Shown here: positions 41,149 through 49,893 of the stretch, piece after piece | Position numbering within the stretch: position 1 is the stretch's first letter | Layout: the number at the start of each line of letters is the position of its first letter | Assembly: GCA_009594865.1 (NCBI GenBank) | Contig: VOPT01000005.1 | Location: forward strand, 124,001-188,000 | Origin: Nitrospira sp. | Lineage (GTDB): Bacteria > Nitrospirota > Nitrospiria > Nitrospirales > Nitrospiraceae | Reading direction: 5' to 3' | Length of the DNA stretch: 64,000 nt | Notes under the pieces: model-generated | The model's database searches: none | The model's input: the letters and a program-made list of their open reading frames with translations, nothing else | What the model was told of the DNA's origin: nothing | Translations under genes and position numbers: made by a program

Positions 41149-41811
41149 TCAAGGAGTTGGTTGTCCGGCTGGTTCCAACTGGCGGGTCGTGCGTTCGTCT
41201 TGTGCGCGGTAACTCTGCTCAGTCTGACTCCGCATCCGCCCCAACATATTGTCTACCGGCTGACTGGTTCCCTGTTGAGAAGGTCCCGCAAGCGCCTCCA
41301 GAGAAGGAGCCTCGATCGCGACGACCTGGTAGAGGGCAGAGACTCCCACCACCACCAGCAGCACCTTGCAGAGAATCCTGATGGCGGGATTGGCGCTCAA
41401 AAAAATGAACAACAGCAGGGTCAGGGAAGCCATCCCTGCCACAATCACGACGGCGGTTTGATAGGCCGTCAGCCCTTTGATTGTTCGAGAAGCGACTTTT
41501 GCTGCAACGGCACTGAGGATATCTCCGATCACACCCGAGGAAGTCGATGTCTTATTCCCGGTGAGGGCCGGTGTGGGTATAGGAGCGGGAGCAGGCGAGT
41601 CCGTACCGGTCATGGTTCGCACCCGGCCCCGATAAGCGGCCGGTACCTGGTCGAGATTGTCGGTCAAGACGGCTTGGCCCTGAGCATCCGTATAGACATA
41701 GAGAGGCCCTGCCTGGGCCTCGAATCCGCCATACCCCGGGAAACAGAATCCCAGCGCACTTATCCAAACCCACATCCAGGCCTGATTCCGTCTCCAATCC
41801 CTCCGTCCCAT
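41149..41811 (-). CDS. DUF4124-domain membrane protein
   Basis: 220 residues from ATG 41811, after GGGAGGGCGGGAAG. N-terminal signal anchor (MWVWISALGFCFPGYGG), a DUF4124-like segment (LYVYTDAQGQAVLTDNLDQV), a Pro/Thr linker, then two hydrophobic segments (AVVIVAGMASLTLLLFIFL and LCKVLLVVVGVSALYQVV). DUF4124 is a small periplasmic domain with unknown role. A hydrophilic Gln/Arg-rich C-terminus follows. Confidence 0.75.
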   Translation of the reverse strand: MGRRDWRRNQAWMWVWISALGFCFPGYGGFEAQAGPLYVYTDAQGQAVLTDNLDQVPAAYRGRVRTMTGTDSPAPAPIPTPALTGNKTSTSSGVIGDILSAVAAKVASRTIKGLTAYQTAVVIVAGMASLTLLLFIFLSANPAIRILCKVLLVVVGVSALYQVVAIEAPSLEALAGPSQQGTSQPVDNMLGRMRSQTEQSYRAQDERTTRQLEPAGQPTP

Positions 41812-41980
41812 CTTCCCGCCCTCCCACGGTACTCCATTAAGCATAGCAGGTCGAAACAGGAAGGACGGCGACAACACCGCGTCCCTGGAAGGTTTTCTCC
41901 TCCCTTGACGGACCGAAAACCTATTGTTTAGCATGCAGCAGGTACCTTGCACGCGCACACTTGTTGACGGAAGGATATTT

Positions 41981-42433
41981 GTGACCGATCAGATGACCTC
42001 GGCAGACCCGGTTTCCTCCCTTCCCCCGACCACGGAGCCCACACCGTTTATCCGCCAGCGGCCGGTCAGGATCATTATCAATTCGTTCCTGGCGCTGTTC
42101 GTGGTCGCGCTGATCGCGTTTCGGTTCGTGCCAGGCTGGTTGGACCCGGATTTCTCCAAACACATTGAAAGCCACCGGGTAATGGTGGGCATGGATCGCA
42201 AGCAAGTCCTGGATTCGTGGGGGTCGCCGAACACGATGAACGTGACCCATACCAGCGATGGGCTACGGCGCGAGGAATGGATCTTTGAAGATTGGGAAAG
42301 CCCGGCGGTCGTCAAACACCGGTATCTCTACTTTGAGGAAGGCAAATTGATCGGCGGCCATTTTTCAGGGTCCGACGTACGCCTGCCGCTGCCGACCACC
42401 CCGGAACCGGTCAAACCCAAGGGCCACCCGTAA
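41981..42433 (+). CDS. Single-pass membrane protein with SmpA/OmlA-like fold
   Basis: 150 residues from a GTG at 41981 (GGAAGGAT upstream). One membrane segment (IIINSFLALFVVALIAF). The outer part GMDRKQVLDSWGSP, REEWIF, HRYLYFEEGKLIGG follows the BamE/SmpA pattern of a small beta-alpha domain. Role in the envelope is plausible. Divergent from the DUF4124 gene. Confidence 0.72.
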   Translation: MTDQMTSADPVSSLPPTTEPTPFIRQRPVRIIINSFLALFVVALIAFRFVPGWLDPDFSKHIESHRVMVGMDRKQVLDSWGSPNTMNVTHTSDGLRREEWIFEDWESPAVVKHRYLYFEEGKLIGGHFSGSDVRLPLPTTPEPVKPKGHP

Positions 42434-42480
42434 TCGTTACCTATTGACGCCTCCGGCCAGTCTCCCCTCAAATCTTCGTC

Positions 42481-42750
42481 TCAATCAGCCTCGCTGGTTG
42501 CCTCACGAACGTGCAGCGCCAGTCGGCTCAAGAGAATCTCCGCCCGTTGCCTGTCGCGTTCCGCAACCATGACGCGGCTCCCCAAGAGCGCCACCCCCGG
42601 ATAAAGCGCGCTGATGTGTTCGTGCTGAACGGCATAAGGAATACCGTTGCCGTCGAGCAGGCTCCGGATCAGCGCCAGTTCCCCGACATCTGCCGGTTCG
42701 CAGAGGCTCACCGGAGCCTGAAGATGTTCAGAATGATCCCCTACCGTCAC
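42481..42750 (-). CDS. DUF2007-type putative signal-transducing protein
   Basis: 89 residues from a GTG at 42750 with GGGAGGGG upstream. PVSLCEPADVGELALIRSLL, GNGIPYAVQHEHIS, LGSRVMVAERDRQRAEILL match DUF2007, a small ferredoxin-like fold found in many bacteria, possibly binding nucleotides or regulators. Longer in-frame starts are unsupported. Confidence 0.8.
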   Translation of the reverse strand: MTVGDHSEHLQAPVSLCEPADVGELALIRSLLDGNGIPYAVQHEHISALYPGVALLGSRVMVAERDRQRAEILLSRLALHVREATSEAD

Positions 42751-42976
42751 AATACCCCTCCCGCCAGGCACCGTCGCACATTCACCAAACCGGAATAGCC
42801 TGGAACCGGCCCCTCCGGCTGCGGACAGCACGTGATTCGTTGCAATTCCTTCGGATGGTCAATACACTCACGGAAGAGCGCACAGGGTCCGGAAGCAGAA
42901 GCTGGCCTTGAATATGGAGCGATACCTGCGCGGAGATCGGCGTCGATGTCGTTGCCGCAGGGGGACAACGGACAAC

Positions 42977-43261
42977 TTACGGGGTCTCGGTAATCTGAAC
43001 GCGCCGTTCTTTCCCTGGCCCGCCGGACACGGTCAGAACACGTTTCCATTCACGGACTTGGTAAATGGCCCAGGCTTGCGGTTGATTCTTGTAGAACGCG
43101 TCCGGGTCTTCGCCGGAGGCATTGAGGTAAATCGGCTCCGTAAACCCTTCTTCCAGCACATAATCCAGCAAACAGTCCGTGGTGAACCCTTTTCCATGCA
43201 GGGCCACCTCGGCAAGGAAGTTAAGAATCTCGTCGGAATCCTGAATGGTGATAGGCTTCAT
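42977..43261 (-). CDS. Hypothetical protein
   Basis: 94 residues from ATG 43261 (KPITIQDSDEILNFLAEV). Alpha/beta protein without a recognised domain; ends TVSGGPGKERRVQITETP. Divergent from the CADD-like gene with 47 bp between, so the shared promoter region is short. Confidence 0.6.
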   Translation of the reverse strand: MKPITIQDSDEILNFLAEVALHGKGFTTDCLLDYVLEEGFTEPIYLNASGEDPDAFYKNQPQAWAIYQVREWKRVLTVSGGPGKERRVQITETP

Positions 43262-43308
43262 CTGACCGGTGGCTGATTGTAGCCAGTAGGAACGAAGGAA
43301 GGCAAGGC

Positions 43309-44061
43309 ATGGCACTGAAGAGATTGACCCGTACGCAATTTCTCGAGCGGCTCCTGTCCATCATGGATCGAAAACACCATTGGGCCTGGCCGATCATCAT
43401 GGGACCCGGGATCACCAAGACCCAGCTGAAGCTTCACTACCAACAGGAGTACCTGGTCTACGTGCGGGACTTTCCCGTCCTGCTAGCTCGAGTGCATGGG
43501 CAAAACCCGCCTCCTGACGTCCGGCGGATGTTGGCCGAGAATATTTATGAAGAGGATACCGGCGGCCTGTCGTTTGGACGATCTCATCCCGAGCTCTTTA
43601 ATGAAATGATGCGCGGGTTGGGATTCGACAGCCGGGTCTTCCTACGAGCGACGCTGCTTCCCGCCAGCCTCCGCTATCGACGCTGGTTGGAAAAAGTGAC
43701 GGCCAGCCGCGACTGGGTCGTCGGCGCCGCCGCCCTCGCGGTGTTCGTGGAGGGCAGCATCAAAGACCGCCAGGAAATTCTGGAACCCTCCAAACCAAAA
43801 ACCGAGGCGGAAATCGAGGCCTATATCGACGCGCATCCTCTGATTCGGCACCACAAAATCGAGCGACAACATATGGATCTCATACGCGCGCACCAGAAGG
43901 TAGAGGCAGGGCATCGACAGGACGCATACACCATGGTCGTCAACTATGCCGGACGCAGGAGCCAGCAGAACGCGGTGTTGGCCTGCGTCAGGCAAGGACT
44001 GACGTTGTGGATGGCATACCGCGACGGCATCGCCAAGGCCTGCAAGCTGACGAAGCCATGA
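43309..44061 (+). CDS. CADD/PqqC/TenA-like di-iron oxygenase, candidate p-aminobenzoate synthase
   Basis: 250 residues of the all-helical TenA/PqqC fold: HHWAWPIIMGPG, HYQQEYLVYVRDF, ENIYEEDTGG with SHPELF (metal Glu and His), FVEGSIKDR, and HPLIRHHKIERQHMD (second metal site), QNAVLACVRQGL. The best known relatives are Chlamydia CADD and Nitrosomonas NE1434, which make p-aminobenzoate from their own Tyr residue in place of PabABC. That role here is inferred. Overlaps the FGE-like gene by four bases, one operon. Confidence 0.8.
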   Translation: MALKRLTRTQFLERLLSIMDRKHHWAWPIIMGPGITKTQLKLHYQQEYLVYVRDFPVLLARVHGQNPPPDVRRMLAENIYEEDTGGLSFGRSHPELFNEMMRGLGFDSRVFLRATLLPASLRYRRWLEKVTASRDWVVGAAALAVFVEGSIKDRQEILEPSKPKTEAEIEAYIDAHPLIRHHKIERQHMDLIRAHQKVEAGHRQDAYTMVVNYAGRRSQQNAVLACVRQGLTLWMAYRDGIAKACKLTKP

Positions 44062-44954
44062 GAAGGTTGAAGGCTATTCCACGGTGGCTGCCGCTGTGGG
44101 CTCTCATTATCCTTGGTCTGCATCAGGCGGCCGGAGCAACACCTATATTGGACGACATGGTGCTGGTTCCAGCCGGTGAATTCACGATGGGAGCTTCCGC
44201 AGACCAGGGCGGCCTCCCGGATGAGCAGCCGATGCGTCTGGTCTATCTGGGCGCCTTCTGGATCGATCGGTACGAAGTCACCAACGCCGCCTACCTGCAA
44301 TTCGTTGAGGCCACGAACTATCAGGCCCCTGCCAATGCTGCCGGTCGCCTGACCCTCTGGGAGCAGAACCGTCCATTGCCCGGCATTGAGCAACATCCGG
44401 TCGTGAACGTGAGCTGGTTGGATGCCGTCGCATTCTGCCGCTGGGCGAACAAACGGTTGCCGACTGAAGCGGAATGGGAAAAGGCCGCCCGGGGGACCGA
44501 CGGACGCACCTACCCCTGGGGCAGCGAATGGAGTACCGATAAGGGAAACAGTGCGAGCTACTGGGCCGGGAAAACCGTGGAGTTTGCGGATAGTACGGAG
44601 TGGGAAGCCTTTTGGCTCAAAGGCCTGGGCGCGGAACTCTCCAAAGCGAGGGGCCTGAGGGGGGAAATCCTCACGATAGCGGTCGGCAGTTTTCCCGCCG
44701 GCGCCAGCCCGTATGGGGCGCTGGATATGGCCGGCAATGCCGCCGAATGGGTGCAGGACTGGTACAACCCCAACCATTACCGCTCGGCACCGCTTACGAA
44801 CCCCCAGGGTCCTGAGCGAGGTGCCATTAAAGCCATGCGCGGCGGATCCTGGCTCAAACCGGCGATCAGCCTGCGCACCTCCGATCGTGACTGGGGGACG
44901 ATGGACAGCCGCCCTTCCGGAACTGGATTCCGTTGCGCCAAGGATAGCTACTAA
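44058..44954 (+). CDS. Exported FGE/SUMF1-domain protein
   Basis: 298 residues: signal peptide (about 1-27, LPLWALIILGLHQAAGA), then an FGE-sulfatase domain: MVLVPAGEFTMGAS, WIDRYEVTNAAYLQF, PVVNVSWLDAVAFCRWANKRLPTEAEWEKAAR, YPWG, DMAGNAAEWVQDWY, MRGGSW, GFRCAKDS. The catalytic Cys pair of true formylglycine-generating enzymes is not evident, so it is probably a non-catalytic or different-activity family member. Overlaps the CADD-like gene stop. Confidence 0.88.
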   Translation: MRRLKAIPRWLPLWALIILGLHQAAGATPILDDMVLVPAGEFTMGASADQGGLPDEQPMRLVYLGAFWIDRYEVTNAAYLQFVEATNYQAPANAAGRLTLWEQNRPLPGIEQHPVVNVSWLDAVAFCRWANKRLPTEAEWEKAARGTDGRTYPWGSEWSTDKGNSASYWAGKTVEFADSTEWEAFWLKGLGAELSKARGLRGEILTIAVGSFPAGASPYGALDMAGNAAEWVQDWYNPNHYRSAPLTNPQGPERGAIKAMRGGSWLKPAISLRTSDRDWGTMDSRPSGTGFRCAKDSY

Positions 44955-45119
44955 TCCAAGTCTGCTCCACTGACCACGCCCCTGCCTGAGACCCAAACCC
45001 CGATTTCCCCTTCCTGCCGGTTTTCAGGAGATTCTAGGTCGCCCGGGCTTCAACGGCTATACTGCTTCTAAGCACGGTCACATCCGTACCGCCTTACGTT
45101 GATCCTTCGAGTTTTCGCT

Positions 45120-45869
45120 ATGGCATCCCAGCTTTCTCGCGCCCCAGACGCCGGTTCTGGACCGGCATTCCGGGTCTTGCTAGCCGATGACTCGCAAGAA
45201 TCACAGGTCTTGATTCGATTGTACCTGCAAGGCCTCCCCTATCAGGTGGACCTCGCAGGAGACGGAGAAGAAGCGGTCGCCCTGTTCAAGGCCCGGCCGT
45301 TTGACCTCGTTTTTCTCGATCAGCACATGCCGGTCATGGACGGTTTTACCGCCGCGCGCTTGATGCGCCAGTGGGAATCATCCAATCATCGGTCGCCGGT
45401 ACCTATTCTGGCTCTGACCGCCGACTCATTGGTCGAAGCCAGGGAGCACGGGCAAGCCGCAGGGTGCACGGCATTCTTAGCCAAGCCCATCGCTAAAGAA
45501 CAGCTTCTCGACGCGTTGCAGAGGTTTGGCGCCAGCTTCTCAAAGAAGCGCGCTACGGCACAGAACAGTGCCCCCGCCGGACTCGCACCCCTCATCGACG
45601 AGGAAATCGCGCGACGGCGTCCCCTCTTCCTCGACAACCGCCGTCGAGAGCTGAGACGCCTGCAGGACGCCGTCGAGCGAGGAGATTGCGAATTCATCCG
45701 GATCATGGGACACCGCCTCAAAGGCCTGGCCGGATCCTATGGATTTCCCGACATCGGCCTGGCGGGTGCAGAGTTAGAGGAAGCGGGGAAGGGTCAGGAT
45801 CTCGCCGCGATGCGCCGGACCATCGATCAGCTGGCTGCGCTTCTTGCCCAGGCGAGCCAGGCCGTGTAA
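45120..45869 (+). CDS. Response regulator fused to an Hpt domain
   Basis: 249 residues from ATG 45120. Receiver: acidic pair in LLADDSQESQ, phospho-acceptor Asp67 (VFLDQHMPVMDG), Lys in FLAKPIAKE. C-terminal Hpt domain with phospho-His198 in IMGHRLKGLAGSYGF. Carries a phosphoryl group between a hybrid kinase and another regulator, probably the protein encoded 36 bp downstream. The receiver-Hpt pair without a kinase is an intermediate of a phosphorelay. Confidence 0.9.
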   Translation: MASQLSRAPDAGSGPAFRVLLADDSQESQVLIRLYLQGLPYQVDLAGDGEEAVALFKARPFDLVFLDQHMPVMDGFTAARLMRQWESSNHRSPVPILALTADSLVEAREHGQAAGCTAFLAKPIAKEQLLDALQRFGASFSKKRATAQNSAPAGLAPLIDEEIARRRPLFLDNRRRELRRLQDAVERGDCEFIRIMGHRLKGLAGSYGFPDIGLAGAELEEAGKGQDLAAMRRTIDQLAALLAQASQAV

Positions 45870-45905
45870 GCGCAGTTCCAAGACGGGCAGAGGAAAACTA
45901 CGACC

Positions 45906-46550
45906 ATGAGCATTCTCATCATCGACGATTTTCAGGAGGAACGGGATCTCCTCCACGCTATCCTGCAGCGGGCCGGATTCGGCCCCCTCCTGCCGGTCGC
46001 GACGGCTCAAGAAGCACTCACCCTCTTAGGGATCGGCAAACGCGGAAAACCCGGCAATGGCATCGATCTCGTGCTCATGGATCTCGAAATGCCCGGGATG
46101 AATGGATTGGAAGCCTGCGAGAGAATCAGGATGGAAGAACAGCTCCAGGGCCTGCCCATCATCATCATTACCGCCCATACGGCAGAGCACGATATTCAGG
46201 CCGCCTATACGGCGGGCGCCACGGACTATATCCGCAAGCCTGTGATTCCGGTGGAGTTGCTGGCACGAGCCGCCACGGCGCTGAGCCTGAAACAAGAAAT
46301 CGATGCGAGGAAATTGCGCGAACAGGAACTACTCGAACGAACGAAGGAACTCGACCATGCCTTGGAGCACATCACCACGCGCCATGGCACCGTGCAGATT
46401 TGCGCCAAGTGTAAACGCGTCAATACCGAAGGGGCCTACTGGCAACGGATCGAAGACTACTTACGCCGGCTGGGGCGTTCCACGGTCAAAGAAGCCGTCT
46501 GTGACTCCTGCATGCATCAGGCCTATCCTCATCTGAAACGGATGCCATAG
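45906..46550 (+). CDS. Response regulator with C-terminal CxxC/CxxC tail
   Basis: 214 residues. Receiver with Asp59 (VLMDLEMPGMNG) and Lys in YIRKPVIP. A coiled coil (about 130-160) leads to a short C-terminal region with CAKC (about 167) and CDSC, a probable zinc site (ICAKCKRVN, VCDSCMHQAYPH), a tail I recall from other response regulators with unknown output. Likely partner of the receiver-Hpt protein just upstream. Confidence 0.87.
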   Translation: MSILIIDDFQEERDLLHAILQRAGFGPLLPVATAQEALTLLGIGKRGKPGNGIDLVLMDLEMPGMNGLEACERIRMEEQLQGLPIIIITAHTAEHDIQAAYTAGATDYIRKPVIPVELLARAATALSLKQEIDARKLREQELLERTKELDHALEHITTRHGTVQICAKCKRVNTEGAYWQRIEDYLRRLGRSTVKEAVCDSCMHQAYPHLKRMP

Positions 46551-46674
46551 CAGGCTGTTCAGAGAGGGCGCCAGCGGCGTTCTCGCGGCGCACAGACGCT
46601 CCCCGTACCGCACCAGTACGCCTCGTCTCCGCACTGGCTGCGGCCTTGCCGGACAACCTTGCTGAGCAGCCTGC
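46551..46674. repeat. Palindromic intergenic repeat, copy A
   Basis: Begins CAGGCTGTTCAG and ends CTGAGCAGCCTG right after the regulator stop. Internal CGTACC...GTACG centre and a GCTGCGGCCTTGCC segment identify it as a member of the family with copies at 56894, 59003 and 61054. More diverged than the others. Confidence 0.75.
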
Positions 46675-46784
46675 AACTGGATGCTGATGTGTCCATAGGT
46701 GGCCGAGAGCTCTCGCGCAGGATTCTTGAGTAGTGTGTCTATCACCTGCTACCCAGCACCCCATACATCAGACGACCGGGACGG

Positions 46785-47453
46785 TTATCGATTCGATTGG
46801 GCCGGCAACACAAAAGCCACCGCTTCGATACGCACAACCGGCATGATCAGCCCTTGCCCTTCGACGTCGTGGGAGAAATCGTAGACGAGAGATTCGTCCG
46901 GGACCAGCCTGCCGCACATCACCACATCAATCTCGATCCGCTCGCCCCGCTGCATCCTGGCCTTGAGGTCGGCGGTCACCTCCCCAGCCGAGACGATCAG
47001 TGTCGCCGGAAGATCTTCATGTTTGAAACGCACCTCACCCCACGACGTTCGATTAAACTTCGGCCCCAGTGCGACACGAAATCCCCCCTCTGCCTCGTCA
47101 AACCGTGACAGTTCGCCAAACCAGACCACCGTCACCAGCCATTGCAAAGGCTCCTTGCCTTCGCGCCGGGCATCGCGTGCACGGTTCAAGGCAAAGAGTC
47201 GTTCGTCATGTCCGGGATCATGGTGTCCCTGACCATAGATCTGAGACCAGTCTGGAGGCGCTCCGTCCAGCGCCGCGAGAAACTGTTCGATGGGTTCACG
47301 ATCGAGAAGAAGATGGTTCTCAGGAGGAAGGGTTGCCAGCGCCGCAGACAAGGTCGTATGCAACGGACGCAACGGAGAAGGTACTTCAGCCGAACCCATA
47401 GCGGGCATCGACCAAGCCAGCACCAGCAAGGCCATGGCGAAGAGGATCCGCAC
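46785..47453 (-). CDS. Exported hypothetical protein
   Basis: 222 residues from a GTG at 47453 with GAGGAG upstream. Signal peptide (RILFAMALLVLAWSMPAMGSA). The mature part begins EVPSPLRPLHTTLSAALATLP and continues with SQIYGQGHHDPGHDERLFAL and a beta-rich half (WLVTVVWFGELSRFD). No known family. The start 20 bases inside the preceding gene's end suggests co-transcription. Confidence 0.68.
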   Translation of the reverse strand: MRILFAMALLVLAWSMPAMGSAEVPSPLRPLHTTLSAALATLPPENHLLLDREPIEQFLAALDGAPPDWSQIYGQGHHDPGHDERLFALNRARDARREGKEPLQWLVTVVWFGELSRFDEAEGGFRVALGPKFNRTSWGEVRFKHEDLPATLIVSAGEVTADLKARMQRGERIEIDVVMCGRLVPDESLVYDFSHDVEGQGLIMPVVRIEAVAFVLPAQSNR

Positions 47454-47472
47454 GTGGAAGGCACTCCTCAAA

Positions 47473-47793
47473 TCAGGCCGCAGTGACCGGCAGGCTGCGA
47501 AATAAGTCTCTGAGCCCGCATGTGGCAGGATGCTCCCACGACAACACGCCGGCATCCACCAGCACTTGAAGCCGGGGGACAGGGTCGAGTCGAGTCAGCA
47601 GATCACCATTGAGAGATTGGGACTTCAACACCTGCGCGTAGGTCCCGATCCAGGATTCAACGACCGCCCGTAACCCGGCATCCGTCGATTTCATTCGACC
47701 CAGCCGGACTTCTTGCAACAGTTTGATCAACGGATCTGATTGGAGCAGCGTGCCAATTGCGCGACGCAGTTGTGTGTCTTGATCGTCCATCAT
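47473..47793 (-). CDS. Hypothetical helical protein
   Basis: 106 residues, mostly alpha-helical (DQDTQLRRAIGTLLQSDPLIKLLQEVRLG; limited to short Leu-rich helices). No recognised domain; ends DLFRSLPVTAA. Two ATGs in tandem (47793 and 47790) and a weak ribosome-binding site. In one direction with the exported protein downstream. Confidence 0.6.
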   Translation of the reverse strand: MMDDQDTQLRRAIGTLLQSDPLIKLLQEVRLGRMKSTDAGLRAVVESWIGTYAQVLKSQSLNGDLLTRLDPVPRLQVLVDAGVLSWEHPATCGLRDLFRSLPVTAA

Positions 47794-47812
47794 GAATGAC
47801 TCGACATCGTAA

Positions 47813-48040
47813 TCAATTCATGGAGCAGGCACCGGGGCCCCGCGGATCTCCACAGGAGCCGCATCCGCCTCCGGAATTGGAGACCACCGGCCACCCGCCG
47901 GTTGCGCCCACCCCGAACGCAGAAAATTGTTTATTCAAGGCCGTCCCTTTGCAGGAAGGACAGGCCGGCACGGTCTGTCCCTGCACAATGAGCTCGAAGC
48001 GGTGGTTGCATTCCTGGCAGACGTATTCGAAGATGGGCAT
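47813..48040 (-). CDS. FmdB-family zinc-ribbon protein
   Basis: 75 residues. PIFEYVCQECNHRFEL and ACPSCKGTALNKQFSAFG are FmdB/RPA-type regulatory zinc-ribbon signatures, with CxxC pairs. A Gly/Cys tail (GGGCGSCGDPRG) is typical. Function of the family is unclear; often near metal- or C1-metabolism genes. Confidence 0.87.
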   Translation of the reverse strand: MPIFEYVCQECNHRFELIVQGQTVPACPSCKGTALNKQFSAFGVGATGGWPVVSNSGGGCGSCGDPRGPGACSMN

Positions 48041-48120
48041 GGGCTGTACTCCTAGAATTTTAAAATATTATAAGTAAGGCCCATTCACTTTCGCAATCAT
48101 CACCCGACAGGAGTCCACAC

Positions 48121-48375
48121 ATGTGGTCAGAAGATAAATCATTCGTCTTTCGCATCAGCCTGGAAGCGCAATTCCCCGACGACTACGACGGCCCCCACGA
48201 TGAGCAGGCCTGGCTGCGCGAGTGGGAACTGCAGATCAAGCCGGTCCTGATCAAGAACCTGTTCGACACGCTCCGGGAATACCCTGCCTGGAAATCGCAT
48301 GTCAGGAACCGGGGCAAATCGCCGGCGGAAGAAATTGAAGTCGCCATGGTCCGCGATTTTTCACCAACTCCCTAG
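48121..48375 (+). CDS. Hypothetical protein
   Basis: 84 residues, acidic front (FVFRISLEAQFPDDYDGPHDE) and a helix (QAWLREWELQIKPVLIKNLF). No domain recognised. 15 bp upstream of hemW, so probably in the same transcript. Lies divergent from the FmdB-like gene; region between is AT-rich and likely holds promoters. Confidence 0.65.
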   Translation: MWSEDKSFVFRISLEAQFPDDYDGPHDEQAWLREWELQIKPVLIKNLFDTLREYPAWKSHVRNRGKSPAEEIEVAMVRDFSPTP

Positions 48376-48390
48376 GCACACGAACCGGCT

Positions 48391-49542
48391 ATGTCACAGG
48401 TTACCGCTCAGGGTCTCTACATTCACATTCCCTTCTGTCATCAGCGCTGCCATTTCTGCGCCTTCTACCTGGAAATTCACCAGGCGCGCGCCGCGGAACA
48501 GTTTGTCGCTTCCCTATTGACGGAGTTGCGGTTGTACGGCGAGGGCGGTGTCTTGGGACCGGCCCCACTCGATTCGATCTATTTCGGCGGCGGGACGCCG
48601 ACCACGCTCTCCTCCCAGCAACTCGCGACCATCCTCGCAACAAGCACACAGGTGTTCGGACTGGCTCCGGGCGCCGAGGTCACCATTGAAGCCCACCCCG
48701 GATCGGTCTCACAGGACAGCCTGGCGAACCTCAGGGAAGCCGGATGTACCCGCCTGAGCTTTGGGGCCGAATCGATGGACCAAACGGAGTTGGATCGCGT
48801 CGGACGACCAGGATCTCCCACCAGCACAATCCACGTCATGGCCGTGGCACGCGACGCCGGCTTCACCAACATCAACCTCGATCTTATGTACGGGCTGCCG
48901 GGCCAGACATTGGAGAGTTGGGCCATCTCGTTACGGCAGACAATTGAACTAGCTCCGGAGCACCTGTCTTGTTACGCCTTGACCATCGAGGAAGGCACTC
49001 ACCTCAAGTCAGCGATTCAGCGCGGCCTCGTTCCCGCCCCTGATGAAGAGCTCCAGAACCGCATGGAGGACCTGGCCGAAGAGATCCTCTGCCAGGCTGG
49101 CTACGGTCGTTATGAAATTTCCAACTATTGCCGACCTGGATTTGCCAGCCGACACAACCGTCTTCACTGGACCGGCGGGCATTACCTTGGCGTCGGCCCC
49201 AGTGCGCAGTCCTATATTGGAGGTCGGCGATTCGGCAATGTGAGCGATCTGGCGGCCTATAAGGCAGCCCTCGGAAACGCCCGCCTCCCGGTCTCGGAAT
49301 CCGATCAGCTCACACAGGCGGATGACAGTTGCGAACGGCTGATCTTCGGGCTGCGCCTCGTTGATGGTATTTCACTCAGGCAGACAGGCGCCCTGTCATT
49401 TCCGGCACTCACGCAGGAAGTGGACAAATTGCGGGCGGACGACTTGCTCGAACGCCAGGGCGACCTGCTTCGCCTCACCACAAGAGGCAGACGGTACGCG
49501 GATACGGTAGCGGTATCCCTCCTGACGAGCCTGAATGGGTAG
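48391..49542 (+). CDS. hemW: HemW-type radical SAM protein
   Basis: 383 residues. Radical SAM motif CHQRCHFC (Cys16, 20, 23) for the 4Fe-4S cluster, IYFGGGTPTTLS, MYGLPGQTLESW, and LSCYALTIEEGT. Compared with HemN it lacks the N-terminal extension and C-terminal trip-wire, as expected for HemW, a haem chaperone rather than a coproporphyrinogen oxidase. Length and order fit HemW. Confidence 0.9.
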   Translation: MSQVTAQGLYIHIPFCHQRCHFCAFYLEIHQARAAEQFVASLLTELRLYGEGGVLGPAPLDSIYFGGGTPTTLSSQQLATILATSTQVFGLAPGAEVTIEAHPGSVSQDSLANLREAGCTRLSFGAESMDQTELDRVGRPGSPTSTIHVMAVARDAGFTNINLDLMYGLPGQTLESWAISLRQTIELAPEHLSCYALTIEEGTHLKSAIQRGLVPAPDEELQNRMEDLAEEILCQAGYGRYEISNYCRPGFASRHNRLHWTGGHYLGVGPSAQSYIGGRRFGNVSDLAAYKAALGNARLPVSESDQLTQADDSCERLIFGLRLVDGISLRQTGALSFPALTQEVDKLRADDLLERQGDLLRLTTRGRRYADTVAVSLLTSLNG

Positions 49543-49616
49543 CGACGTTCAATCGTCCCATTGACTTCCATCCCCGACAGAGGGGAGACTGACGATTCGA
49601 AAGGAGATTACTTCCC

Positions 49617-49814
49617 ATGCCCGTGAATATGGATCCCAGCAAGCGCCGCCGTCGTCAACCAGTCGAACCTGCCGCGTCCACCACGGATCAAGACCCGGCT
49701 CACGTAAAGCGATTCGGTGAAGACACGGAAGCCGATCGTGAAAAGGCGATTGCGGAAGCCGAGCTGAAGAATTTGTGGGACGCGACTGAAGTCATTGATA
49801 TGGATAGCTGGTAG
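49617..49814 (+). CDS. Small acidic hypothetical protein
   Basis: 65 residues with GAAAGGAG upstream of the ATG. Charged and Pro/Ala-rich (DPSKRRRRQPVEPAASTTDQD; AELKNLWDATEVIDMDSW). No fold evident; likely disordered. Confidence 0.6.
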   Translation: MPVNMDPSKRRRRQPVEPAASTTDQDPAHVKRFGEDTEADREKAIAEAELKNLWDATEVIDMDSW

Positions 49815-49893
49815 TCAGCCTACACACACATCTGCTCCGTAATCTCCACCTCGCAGGACCCTTACCGAATCGCCCACTGAACCAGATGTATCG

